A stretch of DNA of 64,000 bases from Acinetobacter higginsii. GTDB taxonomy: Bacteria; Pseudomonadota; Gammaproteobacteria; Pseudomonadales; Moraxellaceae. Every line of letters begins with the position of its first letter. Position 1 is the first letter of the stretch. Shown here piece by piece: positions 43,656 through 52,065 of the stretch. Under the pieces are notes generated by a model. It ran no database searches. It was given only the letters and a program-made list of their open reading frames with translations, and was not told where the DNA came from. The stretch is taken from contig NZ_KB850073.1 of the NCBI RefSeq assembly GCF_000369525.1, positions 62,001 through 126,000 of the forward strand. The letters are read 5' to 3'. Made by a program: the position numbers and the translations under genes.

Positions 43656-44795
43656 TTAGAATTTAAATTCTAGACCAGTCCCCGCAATCGGTTGCTTGTC
43701 TTTAGCACTTGCTTGCTCGAATGTTGAGTATCCAGCATAGCCATAGACTTTCACTTGTTTGTTAAATGAATAGTCTGTACCAAGCAATACCTGCTTGGCA
43801 TCGAAATCAGCTTCATTGCTTTTAAAACTGGTGCTGTTTTGGCTGTATTGTGCTTTTACCGTCCATTTCGATTGATTCGGTAGCTTATATTCAGCACCAA
43901 TGAGCCAGCCTTGTGAATCATCAATATTACGAATAAATCCTTCTGGATCTAAAGTTGTTGGATCAACAACTTTATTGCCTGGCTTATCTACAATCTTTGA
44001 TGTCTGATAAAGAGCCTTTATGGCAAGCCCTTCAATTGGTGTCAAACGACCAATCACACGCATGGTATTCGCAGCAGCGAACACTTCATCCACTTGTGTT
44101 TCAGTCTGAGCTGCATTTAATAAACCATGCCCCAAGAAATCACTTGGAATCGCTTTGTCATAGCCAACACCCACTAAGAATACCGGATGACTATAGCTCA
44201 ATGATGCAGACCATGCGTCTCCTAAGCCACGCCCTGCGGTATTCACCCCACCACGTTTGTCATCTTCAATCCCACGGCTTTCCCCTGTTGCAAGCAAGAC
44301 ACTGGCTTCCAGATTACCGCCATTCAAGGCAATTTCAGGAGAATCATATACCACCGCATTATTGACACGGTTTTCACCCGTCATAATCCCCGTGATATCT
44401 GCTTTATTACTAATATAGTTATTAAAACTATCTACAGGACTGGATAAATCTTTTAACGGTGTATTATGTTTACCGATTTTGACTGTACCAAAACGATCAT
44501 CTTTTAATCCGACAAAACGATTACGTTGCGACCAATCAGTTTTGTCGCCATCCGCATAAAATGCCCATTCTGCTAAATAAACTGCACTCAAATTTTCGGT
44601 TAATTTTTCTTCACCTTTAATTCCAACAAATGAACTATTACTATTTACTTTCCAAACATCATGATCTGCCGAATTTGCATTTTTTTCTGGTAGATAATCA
44701 ATACTGGCATCAATCTCTCCATAAAATTTTGGTGCTGCAAATGCAGAACAGGTCGCAATACTCATCATTGTCGCGAGTGCAATTTTCATCTTCAT
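43656..44795 (-). CDS. Gram-negative general porin (Porin_4 type), copy 2
   Basis: A 379-residue paralogue of the 29208-30314 porin, with the same FYGEIDASIDYLPEKNA start of the mature chain, constriction-loop-like NNYISNKADITGIMTGENR and terminal GTGLEFKF. The start at 44795 is fixed by AGGA eight bp upstream; an earlier in-frame ATG (44813) lies inside that signal. It follows the CitMHS gene on the same strand (142 bp apart, hairpin between), so it may be the outer-membrane entry for citrate or a related tricarboxylate, an inference from position. Confidence 0.88.
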   Translation of the reverse strand: MKMKIALATMMSIATCSAFAAPKFYGEIDASIDYLPEKNANSADHDVWKVNSNSSFVGIKGEEKLTENLSAVYLAEWAFYADGDKTDWSQRNRFVGLKDDRFGTVKIGKHNTPLKDLSSPVDSFNNYISNKADITGIMTGENRVNNAVVYDSPEIALNGGNLEASVLLATGESRGIEDDKRGGVNTAGRGLGDAWSASLSYSHPVFLVGVGYDKAIPSDFLGHGLLNAAQTETQVDEVFAAANTMRVIGRLTPIEGLAIKALYQTSKIVDKPGNKVVDPTTLDPEGFIRNIDDSQGWLIGAEYKLPNQSKWTVKAQYSQNSTSFKSNEADFDAKQVLLGTDYSFNKQVKVYGYAGYSTFEQASAKDKQPIAGTGLEFKF

Positions 44796-44891
44796 TGTTA
44801 TGTTCCTAACCATCTAAAAAAAGTGTAAAAAATCTCTATTTCGCTGTGTTTCAAGCAAAATTTAGAATTAAGTGGGAATGCGTAAATAAGT

Positions 44892-44923
44892 ATGCTTTTA
44901 TATTCTCATGAATATAAAAGCAT
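44892..44923. terminator. Hairpin between citM-like gene and porin copy 2
   Basis: ATGCTTTTATATTC / GAATATAAAAGCAT, 14-bp perfect stem with TCAT loop, 15 bp past the CitMHS stop. The following bases are not a clean T run, so partial read-through into the porin gene is likely. Confidence 0.65.
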
Positions 44924-44937
44924 TATAACAAATTGAT

Positions 44938-46275
44938 TTACATATTATAAAATGGAAATACACCGAATATTAAGGCGCTACCCATCAACACGCAGCAGGT
45001 AATAAATGCCCATTTCAACGTGAATTTCTGATGATCCCCCATTTCTACCGCAGCCAAACCACAAAGTAAGTAGGTTGAAGGAACCAATGGCGATAATAAA
45101 TGAATCGGTTGTCCAATAATCGACGCACGTGCGATTTCAACGGGTGCAATGCCATAGTGTGATGCTGCTTCTGCCAAAATCGGTAGAACACCAAAATAAA
45201 AGGCATCATTCGACATAAAGAAAGTCAAAGGCATACTCAATACACCGGTAATTGGCGCTAGATAAGGTCCCATGCTTGGTGGAATCACCGCAACGAAACC
45301 TTTAGACATGGCCTCAACCATACCTGTGCCTGATAAAATCCCTGTAAAAACACCCGCAGCAAAGATTACACCCACTACCGCTAAGACACTGTCTGCATGC
45401 ATGGCGATACGCTTTTTCTGCATGTTGACACACGGATAGTTCACCACCAATGCAATACAGAAACCCAGCATAAATAAGATCGACATTGGTAAAATCCCTT
45501 TTACCAAAGATGCCATCAAGACTAAGGTCAAAATACCGTTAAACCAACGTAAATGTGGACGTTGTGCTTCTGGATCTTTTGAAATCGAAATATCATCGGC
45601 ATGGCTGATGTCTACAAGTTCAATCACGCCTAAACGTTTGCGTTCATACATGCCATACATATAAGCCAAGAAGAATAACCAAGCAGCCGCCACAATCATT
45701 GATGGGATCATTGGAATAAAGACTTCACTGGCATCAACTTGTAATGCACTTGCAGCACGGGCTGTTGGTCCACCCCATGGCGTCAAATTCATCACACCAC
45801 TACAAAGCAACATCAAGCAGGTCATGATCAGTGGATTCATACCGACTCGTTTATAAAGCGGCATCATTGCTGCCACACAAATCATATATGTGGTTGAACC
45901 ATCGCCATCTAAAGAGACCAATAATGTGAGAAAAACTGTACCCAAAGTGATTTTTAATGGATCGCCTTTTACTTTCTTTAAAATCCATCTTACCGAAGGG
46001 TCAAATAACCCAGAATCAATCATTAAGGCAAAATATAAAATAGCGAAAAGAAGCATGACGCCTGTTGGTGCGAGCTTTTTAATACCCTCTAACATGGTAT
46101 TGCCAAGTTCGGCCAATTGAATATGACTTAAGCTGTCAAAATAAAAACCTAAGCCCCAAGCGATAATAGCGAATATGAATGGGATTAAAATTAATGCAAC
46201 TAATGCACTGAGACGTTTTGACATGATCAAATACATAAAGCACATGATCATGCTGATACCTAAAAAAGTCAGCAT
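44938..46275 (-). CDS. CitMHS-family citrate transporter
   Basis: A 445-residue carrier of the CitM (metal-citrate:H+ symporter) family: many hydrophobic helices, SLDGDGSTTYMICVAAMMPLY, LTPWGGPTARAAS and the late GQPIHLLSPLVPSTYLL are the conserved signatures. It imports citrate as a complex with divalent metal ions. ATG 46275 is chosen with AAGGA nine bp upstream; a TTG three codons earlier has no room for a ribosome-binding site. Probably linked to the porin downstream. Confidence 0.9.
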   Translation of the reverse strand: MLTFLGISMIMCFMYLIMSKRLSALVALILIPFIFAIIAWGLGFYFDSLSHIQLAELGNTMLEGIKKLAPTGVMLLFAILYFALMIDSGLFDPSVRWILKKVKGDPLKITLGTVFLTLLVSLDGDGSTTYMICVAAMMPLYKRVGMNPLIMTCLMLLCSGVMNLTPWGGPTARAASALQVDASEVFIPMIPSMIVAAAWLFFLAYMYGMYERKRLGVIELVDISHADDISISKDPEAQRPHLRWFNGILTLVLMASLVKGILPMSILFMLGFCIALVVNYPCVNMQKKRIAMHADSVLAVVGVIFAAGVFTGILSGTGMVEAMSKGFVAVIPPSMGPYLAPITGVLSMPLTFFMSNDAFYFGVLPILAEAASHYGIAPVEIARASIIGQPIHLLSPLVPSTYLLCGLAAVEMGDHQKFTLKWAFITCCVLMGSALIFGVFPFYNM

Positions 46276-46746
46276 TGAATGCAATCCTTAGCATAATAAG
46301 TTTTTTTAATGGGTACACCTACCCTAATCCAGCACAGATTCTATGCGATTTAACTTTAGCTAATTCATTTAATTTAATTATATAGTGAACACAGCCATTC
46401 ACATGAAAAATACCTTAAAAGTATACAAATATACTTTTAAATATAAGACTCTAATTATTAATATGTTTTTATTAAAAAATATAGATCAATCAATCAAAAC
46501 ACCTGAAGAATAACTATTCAAAGTGCTATATATTTAAAATCACAATGCAATATTATGGTGCATTTTTTGATTAAAAAATAACATATTTAATTAAATGATA
46601 ATTAAAACAAATATCATTCATTTATAAAACTTCTATTGTATTTAAATAAATATCTGTTTATGAGCATTCCAGTAATTATAATAGTTATTATTATCGCGCG
46701 ACATTAAAATTAAATTAAAAAATTCATATTTTGAGAATAAACATAA
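46276..46746. promoter_or_regulatory. AT-rich region upstream of the CitMHS gene
   Basis: 471 bp with no gene, one of the most AT-rich stretches here. It contains the CitMHS promoter and the 3' end of the AraC transcript. A TGGTGC followed by TTGA looks like a sigma-54 site but lacks the invariant GC. Confidence 0.35.
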
Positions 46747-47826
46747 TTATTTAAACTCAATTTCCGTATTCTTATGCACTCTATACTCATTTGGTGAAAT
46801 CCCCACCCAATTACGATAGGCTTTTCTAAAATTTGAGGTATCTGAAAATCCTAAGCGTTCTGCGATTTCATCAATGCTCAAACTTGTTGCCAAATATTCA
46901 TCTGCAAGCCGCCTTCTGGTACTGTCTAAAATCTCTTGATAACTGATATCCACATCGGCTAAACGGCGATACAAAGTCCGCTTGGATAAATGCAATTGAT
47001 CTGCCATCTGTTGTGCCGTTGGAAAGCTTCCCACTGCATCTAATAAAATGAGTCGAATGCTACGAACTAATTCAGGTTCTTGTTCATTGTCATCTGTAGC
47101 TAACATGCGCTCACAAAAAGATTGGCACATATCTGCAGTAATCGGATTGGCATTCGGACAAGGTTTATCGAGCCAATCAAGATCAAAATGCCATTGCATC
47201 ACATCAGCATCAAACTCGACTGGACAGCGGAAGACTTTTTCATACTCTGCCGCATACGCTGGGGCAGGATAAGGCAGTAATAATTTTTTCGCTTGAAAGG
47301 GTGCTTCCAAAACACATTCAATCAAGGTTTGCATCGAACTAAACCAAAATTCACACACCAAAGGCAATAGCTTGCCGAGTGCAATAATTTCATGACCTTC
47401 AAAAATGGCAACTTGCTTTTGAATTGAAAAGCTTTTCTTAAGGACGGGTGCCGCGAGTTTGATATGGCGAATACCAAACTCTACGGCTTGTTGAAAATTA
47501 CGAGAGGAAGACAGCGCATAACCATAAACCCCAAAGTCCGATAGCCGCTGTTTTTGCCCAGCCCGCATACCGATCAGCGGATCTTTAGTTAAATGCTGAA
47601 TGGTTTGAAACAGTTGTAATTTTTGAAAGGGGGAAATATGAGAGGCCGCACTATTCAGCGCATCTTGAGAAATGCCTGTGCCCGCTAAAACCTCATCCAA
47701 ACGATAACCTTGCTGTTGCATGGCTTCTAGCAGACTAGTTAAACCGAGGATCGGCGTACCTTGAGCCAATTGATTTTGATCATAACGTGCTTCGACCAAT
47801 GTTGAGCTCAACTCCTGTTTACGCAT
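46747..47826 (-). CDS. AraC-family transcriptional regulator
   Basis: A 359-residue regulator with an N-terminal arabinose-binding-superfamily effector domain (about 20-210) and a C-terminal double HTH of AraC type (about 250-350: TAQQMADQLHLSKRTLYRRLADVDISYQE, then IDEIAERLGFSDTSNFRKAYRNWVGISPNEYR). Divergent from the aldehyde dehydrogenase gene by 131 bp, which is its most likely target. Effector unknown; similar regulators control aromatic and alkane or alcohol catabolism. Confidence 0.88.
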   Translation of the reverse strand: MRKQELSSTLVEARYDQNQLAQGTPILGLTSLLEAMQQQGYRLDEVLAGTGISQDALNSAASHISPFQKLQLFQTIQHLTKDPLIGMRAGQKQRLSDFGVYGYALSSSRNFQQAVEFGIRHIKLAAPVLKKSFSIQKQVAIFEGHEIIALGKLLPLVCEFWFSSMQTLIECVLEAPFQAKKLLLPYPAPAYAAEYEKVFRCPVEFDADVMQWHFDLDWLDKPCPNANPITADMCQSFCERMLATDDNEQEPELVRSIRLILLDAVGSFPTAQQMADQLHLSKRTLYRRLADVDISYQEILDSTRRRLADEYLATSLSIDEIAERLGFSDTSNFRKAYRNWVGISPNEYRVHKNTEIEFK

Positions 47827-47957
47827 TTTTTCACCTCATCCCTTGAGTGATGATGCATAATGGCACTAAATTACCTTTTGTTGTCTCAATTTAACATCGA
47901 CTACAAATCTCATCAATCATAAAGTCTATTCTACTAATAAGCATGAAAGGAGCAACA

Positions 47958-49418
47958 ATGACACTTTCAACTTCACAACAATTCAGTGATCCTGCAACCG
48001 AACATATGTATTCGGTGTTTAAGCAACAGCGTGCTGCTTTTGATGCTAAACCCTACCCAGATCTCGATGATCGACGTACCAAATTATTGCAAATAAAAAA
48101 ACAAATTATCCGTTATCAAGATGTGATTGCGACTGCAATTAATACCGACTTTAGTTCACGCTCAGTGGATGAATCAAAACTGCTTGATTTACTCGGTTCA
48201 GTGCTTGAAGCAGAACATGCCATTCGTCATTTAAGACGTTGGATGCGACCAAGTAAACGTAGCACTGAACTACTATTTTTATCGAATCGCCTACGTGTGC
48301 AATACCAGCCTAAAGGTGTAGTGGGTGTTATTGTTCCATGGAACTTCCCTGTTTATTTAGCCTTGGGACCCTTAATTGCCGCAATTGCAGCAGGCAATCG
48401 GGTGATGATCAAGTTACCTGAAGTGACTCCAGCAACCAATGCTGTAGTTAAACGGATGCTGGCTGAAATTTTCAGTGAAGATGAAGTAGCTGTTTTTGGT
48501 GGAGAGATCCTTGATCCAGCACAATTCACCTCGCTGCCCTTCAACCATATTGTATTTACAGGTTCACCAGCAATTGGTCGGGTGGTGATGCGTGCGGCAG
48601 CAGATAATTTAACCCCAGTCACCTTAGAACTTGGTGGTAAATCCCCAGCATTAGTCAGCCGCAACTATCCGCTTGCTGATGCAGCGAAACGCGTTTTACA
48701 TGGTAAAGCGACCAACTGTGGTCAGATCTGCGTTGCGCCCGACTATGCACTGGTGCCAAAAGAAAAAGTAGATCAATTCGTTGCAGAATGCCAAGCGAAT
48801 TTCACTGCGATGTATGGCAATAATATTAGCCAAAATACAAACTACACTTCGATTGTGAATGAACGTCATCTAAAACGTTTACTCGATATCTTAGATGATG
48901 CCAAAGCCAAAGGCGCTCAAATCATTGCCTGTGGTGAATATGATCGTGACAAAGATGCGCGTCGTATGCCAGTGCATATCGTCCTCAATTGCACCCCAGA
49001 GATGCGGATTCTTAAAGAAGAGTTATTTGGCCCAGTTTTGCCTGTGGTTGCTTACGGTACAGTGGATGATGCAATTGATTATATTCAAGCGGGTGAACGA
49101 CCATTAGCCTTATACCTCTTTACCCACGATGCTAATGAACGTGATTATGTCTTAAAACAAACCCATTCAGGGGGTGTGACCTTGAATGATTGGGGCTGGC
49201 ATGTGGTCAATCATGATGCACCTTTTGGGGGAATCGGAAACTCGGGAATGGGCACATATCATGGCGAAGAAGGTTTCCGTGAGCTTTCCCATGCAAAAAC
49301 TGTTTTTGCACGTCATCGCTTCTTCCCAACCCAACTGTTCTATCCACCTTATGGGACTTGGGTACAGAAACTCGCCTTACGTTTCTTCTTGAAACAAGGT
49401 GATCCAAATATTAAATAA
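47958..49418 (+). CDS. Aldehyde dehydrogenase (coniferyl/long-chain aldehyde type)
   Basis: A 486-residue NAD(P)-dependent aldehyde dehydrogenase: VPWNFPVYLALGPL, VFTGSPAIGR (cofactor), LELGGKSP with E224, and the catalytic cysteine C258 in NCGQICVAPDY. The C-terminal extension with FYPPYGTWVQKLALRF places it with the membrane-associated class 3 / CalB-type enzymes acting on coniferyl aldehyde or fatty aldehydes. AAAGGAG before 47958 decides the start over the ATG at 47943. Likely regulated by the divergent AraC protein. Confidence 0.9.
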   Translation: MTLSTSQQFSDPATEHMYSVFKQQRAAFDAKPYPDLDDRRTKLLQIKKQIIRYQDVIATAINTDFSSRSVDESKLLDLLGSVLEAEHAIRHLRRWMRPSKRSTELLFLSNRLRVQYQPKGVVGVIVPWNFPVYLALGPLIAAIAAGNRVMIKLPEVTPATNAVVKRMLAEIFSEDEVAVFGGEILDPAQFTSLPFNHIVFTGSPAIGRVVMRAAADNLTPVTLELGGKSPALVSRNYPLADAAKRVLHGKATNCGQICVAPDYALVPKEKVDQFVAECQANFTAMYGNNISQNTNYTSIVNERHLKRLLDILDDAKAKGAQIIACGEYDRDKDARRMPVHIVLNCTPEMRILKEELFGPVLPVVAYGTVDDAIDYIQAGERPLALYLFTHDANERDYVLKQTHSGGVTLNDWGWHVVNHDAPFGGIGNSGMGTYHGEEGFRELSHAKTVFARHRFFPTQLFYPPYGTWVQKLALRFFLKQGDPNIK

Positions 49419-49430
49419 GATTCGATAATA

Positions 49431-49456
49431 AAAAAGCCTCATCAAGAGGCTTTTTT
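49431..49456. terminator. Bidirectional terminator, aldehyde dehydrogenase / DUF799
   Basis: AAAAAGCCTC / GAGGCTTTTT, loop ATCAA, T on both sides. Confidence 0.92.
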
Positions 49457-49477
49457 ATTCTGCAAATGAAACATGAA

Positions 49478-50155
49478 TTACTTCACTACGCCATCTTGTT
49501 GGTATTTCGGTGAACGAGGTCCGTAAAGCAAACCCAAACCAGGGTTATGCTGCGTCGGGGTAAAGAGTTGGGTATTTACAATCGTTGCCAAGGGATAAGC
49601 ACGATCATTTAAGCTCCCCGCAATTTGTTCAACCAATGCCCCGACCAGTGCTGTGAGTAAGTCATTGTTGCCACTATTGCTCGATTGCACGGCTTTCTTT
49701 TCACCCGACCAAAGCGTCTCATTGGTGTTTAAATCGACCAGTTTTGCTTCCACACTCACCGTTGCAACACTTTGAATGACTTGATACTGAGAACCATATT
49801 CTTTAATTCGAATATACAAAGCCGCATCAGCACCAAAGATTTCCTTCAATTTCTGTGTTGAAATGCTTTGCGCGTCATGACCATTGGTCACGCCATTCTC
49901 TTTAAACATCGAATCCACAACAGAAATTGGAAAGACATAGTAACCCGCTTCAGCAACAGGCATAACGACTGTCGGCCAATAGCTATAAGTTGCCTTTACA
50001 TCAGGAGAATCGTTAACGGGCGGTAATACCAAAATAGATTTCGGCATATGCTGTTTATACACCGTCATATCCTTATTTACCGCTGGAGATGAAGCACAGC
50101 CTGTAACCAGTAAGCCTGCAAGCACAAGGTTTGAAACTAAAAATGCCTTGATCAT
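49478..50155 (-). CDS. DUF799 (GNA1162-like) lipoprotein
   Basis: A 225-residue lipoprotein (lipobox VTGC, C20) of the GNA1162/DUF799 family. The fold resembles TolB N-terminal or CsgG-like alpha/beta domains; AYPLATIVNTQLFT and GLLYGPRSPKY near the end are family-typical. Start overlaps the stop of the DUF4810 gene by four bases. Third gene of a CsgG-DUF4810-DUF799 operon; the Neisseria homologue is a surface or periplasmic antigen. Function unknown. Confidence 0.85.
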   Translation of the reverse strand: MIKAFLVSNLVLAGLLVTGCASSPAVNKDMTVYKQHMPKSILVLPPVNDSPDVKATYSYWPTVVMPVAEAGYYVFPISVVDSMFKENGVTNGHDAQSISTQKLKEIFGADAALYIRIKEYGSQYQVIQSVATVSVEAKLVDLNTNETLWSGEKKAVQSSNSGNNDLLTALVGALVEQIAGSLNDRAYPLATIVNTQLFTPTQHNPGLGLLYGPRSPKYQQDGVVK

Positions 50156-50520
50156 GGCTTTGCAATTCCCCCATTGGCACCCATCTTCTGCAACAACCGA
50201 TCCATCAATACCGTAGATTCAGGATAAACTTGTCGTTCCAATTGAAAATATTCAACTGCTTTTTGCGCATTATTCACTTGTAAAGATAGCCATCCTAGAT
50301 GTGCATATAAGCCTGGTGGAACAGCCAAATTTTTCGCTTTGGCTTTTTCAATTTCCGCTTCTAACTTAATGATTTGTGCACTGGGTGTGGCTTTTTCTGG
50401 CTGGCTATACATCAGATAGGTCTGTTGTGTATAAGAGCCCCAACTATATAAAGGTTGAGGCCCCGCAGCGCAGCCAACCAAGCCGATCGTCATCAGACTG
50501 CTGAACAGAATTTTTTTCAT
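50152..50520 (-). CDS. DUF4810 lipoprotein
   Basis: A 122-residue lipoprotein (lipobox LVGC, C17) with PLYSWGSYTQQTYLMYSQPEK and a helical C-terminal half resembling a TPR hairpin pair (PPGLYAHLGWLSLQVNNAQKAVEYFQLER). The frame runs further up to 50553, but the signal peptide sets the start at 50520. Middle gene of the lipoprotein operon, 17 bp after csgG-like. It probably forms an outer-membrane complex with its neighbours. Confidence 0.85.
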   Translation of the reverse strand: MKKILFSSLMTIGLVGCAAGPQPLYSWGSYTQQTYLMYSQPEKATPSAQIIKLEAEIEKAKAKNLAVPPGLYAHLGWLSLQVNNAQKAVEYFQLERQVYPESTVLMDRLLQKMGANGGIAKP

Positions 50521-50537
50521 TTTACAGCGGTCCAGCC

Positions 50538-51209
50538 TTATTGCGCAGTCCAACGATTATTTTGAATATCAGTCACCAAATTGTTGACCGCTTCGCGTAC
50601 CGCTAAGTCAAGCACCTTACCATTCAAGGTTGAGTCATAAGAGGCTGTAGAACCAAAACCGAGTACTTCACGCGCACTCAATGCATACTGACCCGCGCCT
50701 TGTACTGAATGTACAATCTCTGAGGTTTTTACATCCACAATATTCAAGTTCACTTTGGCATAAGCAATTTGCTGTTTACCGCGCCCTAAAATCCCAAATA
50801 ATTGCTGATCACCCACTTCTTTGCGACCAAATTCAGACACATCACCAGTGATCACATAACGTGCACCTTTAATGCTTTGAGTGCTGTTGCTAAATCCCAC
50901 TTCTTGTTTAAGTTCAGACAAATTATCACGATTTAGAACCGAGAAATAACCCGTTTGCTGTAAATGCGTTTCTAAAATAGTTTTCGCCTGCCCACCAAGA
51001 CGGTCAACATTATCAGAGAAGATACCTCTCATATAACTTGAACGGTTATCAAACTTACCAATCGAAACAGGTACTTTTACCCCGTTATATTTAATCTGTT
51101 GTACTGCTGCTGTCACTTGAGGACTTTGAATTGATTTGGATGTTTCTGTTGTTGAGCAGGCCATTAAGCCGAAAGCACTGAATACTGTAACCGCTAATAA
51201 TTTTTTCAT
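50538..51209 (-). CDS. CsgG/HfaB-family lipoprotein
   Basis: A 223-residue lipoprotein (lipobox LMAC, C18) of the CsgG family: VPVSIGKFDNRSSYMRG, ILETHLQQTGYFSVLNRDNLSELKQE and ARYVITGDVSEFGRKEV are typical of the core domain. True curli CsgG forms a nonameric outer-membrane secretion channel, but no csgA/B/E/F genes are present here and the length is below that of E. coli CsgG (277), so the channel-forming hairpins may be reduced. First gene of the operon. Confidence 0.88.
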   Translation of the reverse strand: MKKLLAVTVFSAFGLMACSTTETSKSIQSPQVTAAVQQIKYNGVKVPVSIGKFDNRSSYMRGIFSDNVDRLGGQAKTILETHLQQTGYFSVLNRDNLSELKQEVGFSNSTQSIKGARYVITGDVSEFGRKEVGDQQLFGILGRGKQQIAYAKVNLNIVDVKTSEIVHSVQGAGQYALSAREVLGFGSTASYDSTLNGKVLDLAVREAVNNLVTDIQNNRWTAQ

Positions 51210-51355
51210 TGTCGCTCGATCAAAATAAAGATTAAAAAACGTGAAAATTATAGCTTAAAAACTGTGAACTATCTAACATTTTACAATTCAAGCTCCACCT
51301 TTAAATCATCATAAATAATTTTATAATCCAACCAATTAGCTCAACTTAATCCAGA

Positions 51356-52054
51356 TTATTCGCAAAAACGTAACCCTACACCCGCAATAGTAAAAATATA
51401 CTTGGGCGTCACAGCAGAATCACCGATTTTGGTTCTAAGCTTTTTCACCAAGATACGAAGATAATGGGTATCCTCTTCATGCGTAATGCCCCATAGCTCG
51501 GTCATGATTTGTTTTTGTGTGACAATCTTACCCTGATGACGAATCAATAAAGTCAGCAACTGAAATTCTTTTTTGGTTAAAGTAATGTCCTCGCCCGCCA
51601 GTTTGGCTGCATGTTCAGCCACGTCAACCCAGAGCTGTCCATCATTAAACATCAGATTGTGTTCTGCCTGTTGTGGCTTATTGCGGAACATCACCCGAAT
51701 ACGCGCACAGAGCTCCTGAATGCTAAATGGCTTGGTGACATAATCATTCGCGCCTGCATCCAACAATTTAATTTTTTGATTTTCATCTGGACGGGCCGAC
51801 AAGACAATCACAGGAATATCTGACCATTGTCGCAACTCAAGCAATACCGCCTGTCCTTCCATATCCGGCAGGCCCAGATCCAGAATCAACAAATCAGCAC
51901 CACGCGTCGCCAAAACCTCTAGTCCTTTCATACCATTTTCCGCGACATGTACCTGATAGCCCTGTGCACGTAAGGCGATATCCAAAAACTTCCGAATTTG
52001 TGGCTCATCATCAATAATCAGAATTGATGCTTGAGAATTTAATGTTTGTGGCAT
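51356..52054 (-). CDS. kdpE: KDP operon response regulator KdpE
   Basis: An OmpR-family regulator of 232 residues: acidic pocket D15/D16, phosphorylated D59 (LLILDLGLPDMEG), conserved K (YVTKPFSIQELCARIRV), and a winged helix with EDTHYLRILVKKLRTKIG. It activates kdp transcription at low external potassium. It starts 11 bp after kdpD and ends the kdp operon; no terminator hairpin was seen after it. Confidence 0.95.
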   Translation of the reverse strand: MPQTLNSQASILIIDDEPQIRKFLDIALRAQGYQVHVAENGMKGLEVLATRGADLLILDLGLPDMEGQAVLLELRQWSDIPVIVLSARPDENQKIKLLDAGANDYVTKPFSIQELCARIRVMFRNKPQQAEHNLMFNDGQLWVDVAEHAAKLAGEDITLTKKEFQLLTLLIRHQGKIVTQKQIMTELWGITHEEDTHYLRILVKKLRTKIGDSAVTPKYIFTIAGVGLRFCE

Positions 52055-52065
52055 AGATGCTAATT

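Noticed and set aside
46556..46570. Sigma-54-like site upstream of the CitMHS gene
   Set aside because: TGGTGC is followed by TTGA, so the invariant GC at -12 is missing; it is also on the strand opposite to the CitMHS gene.
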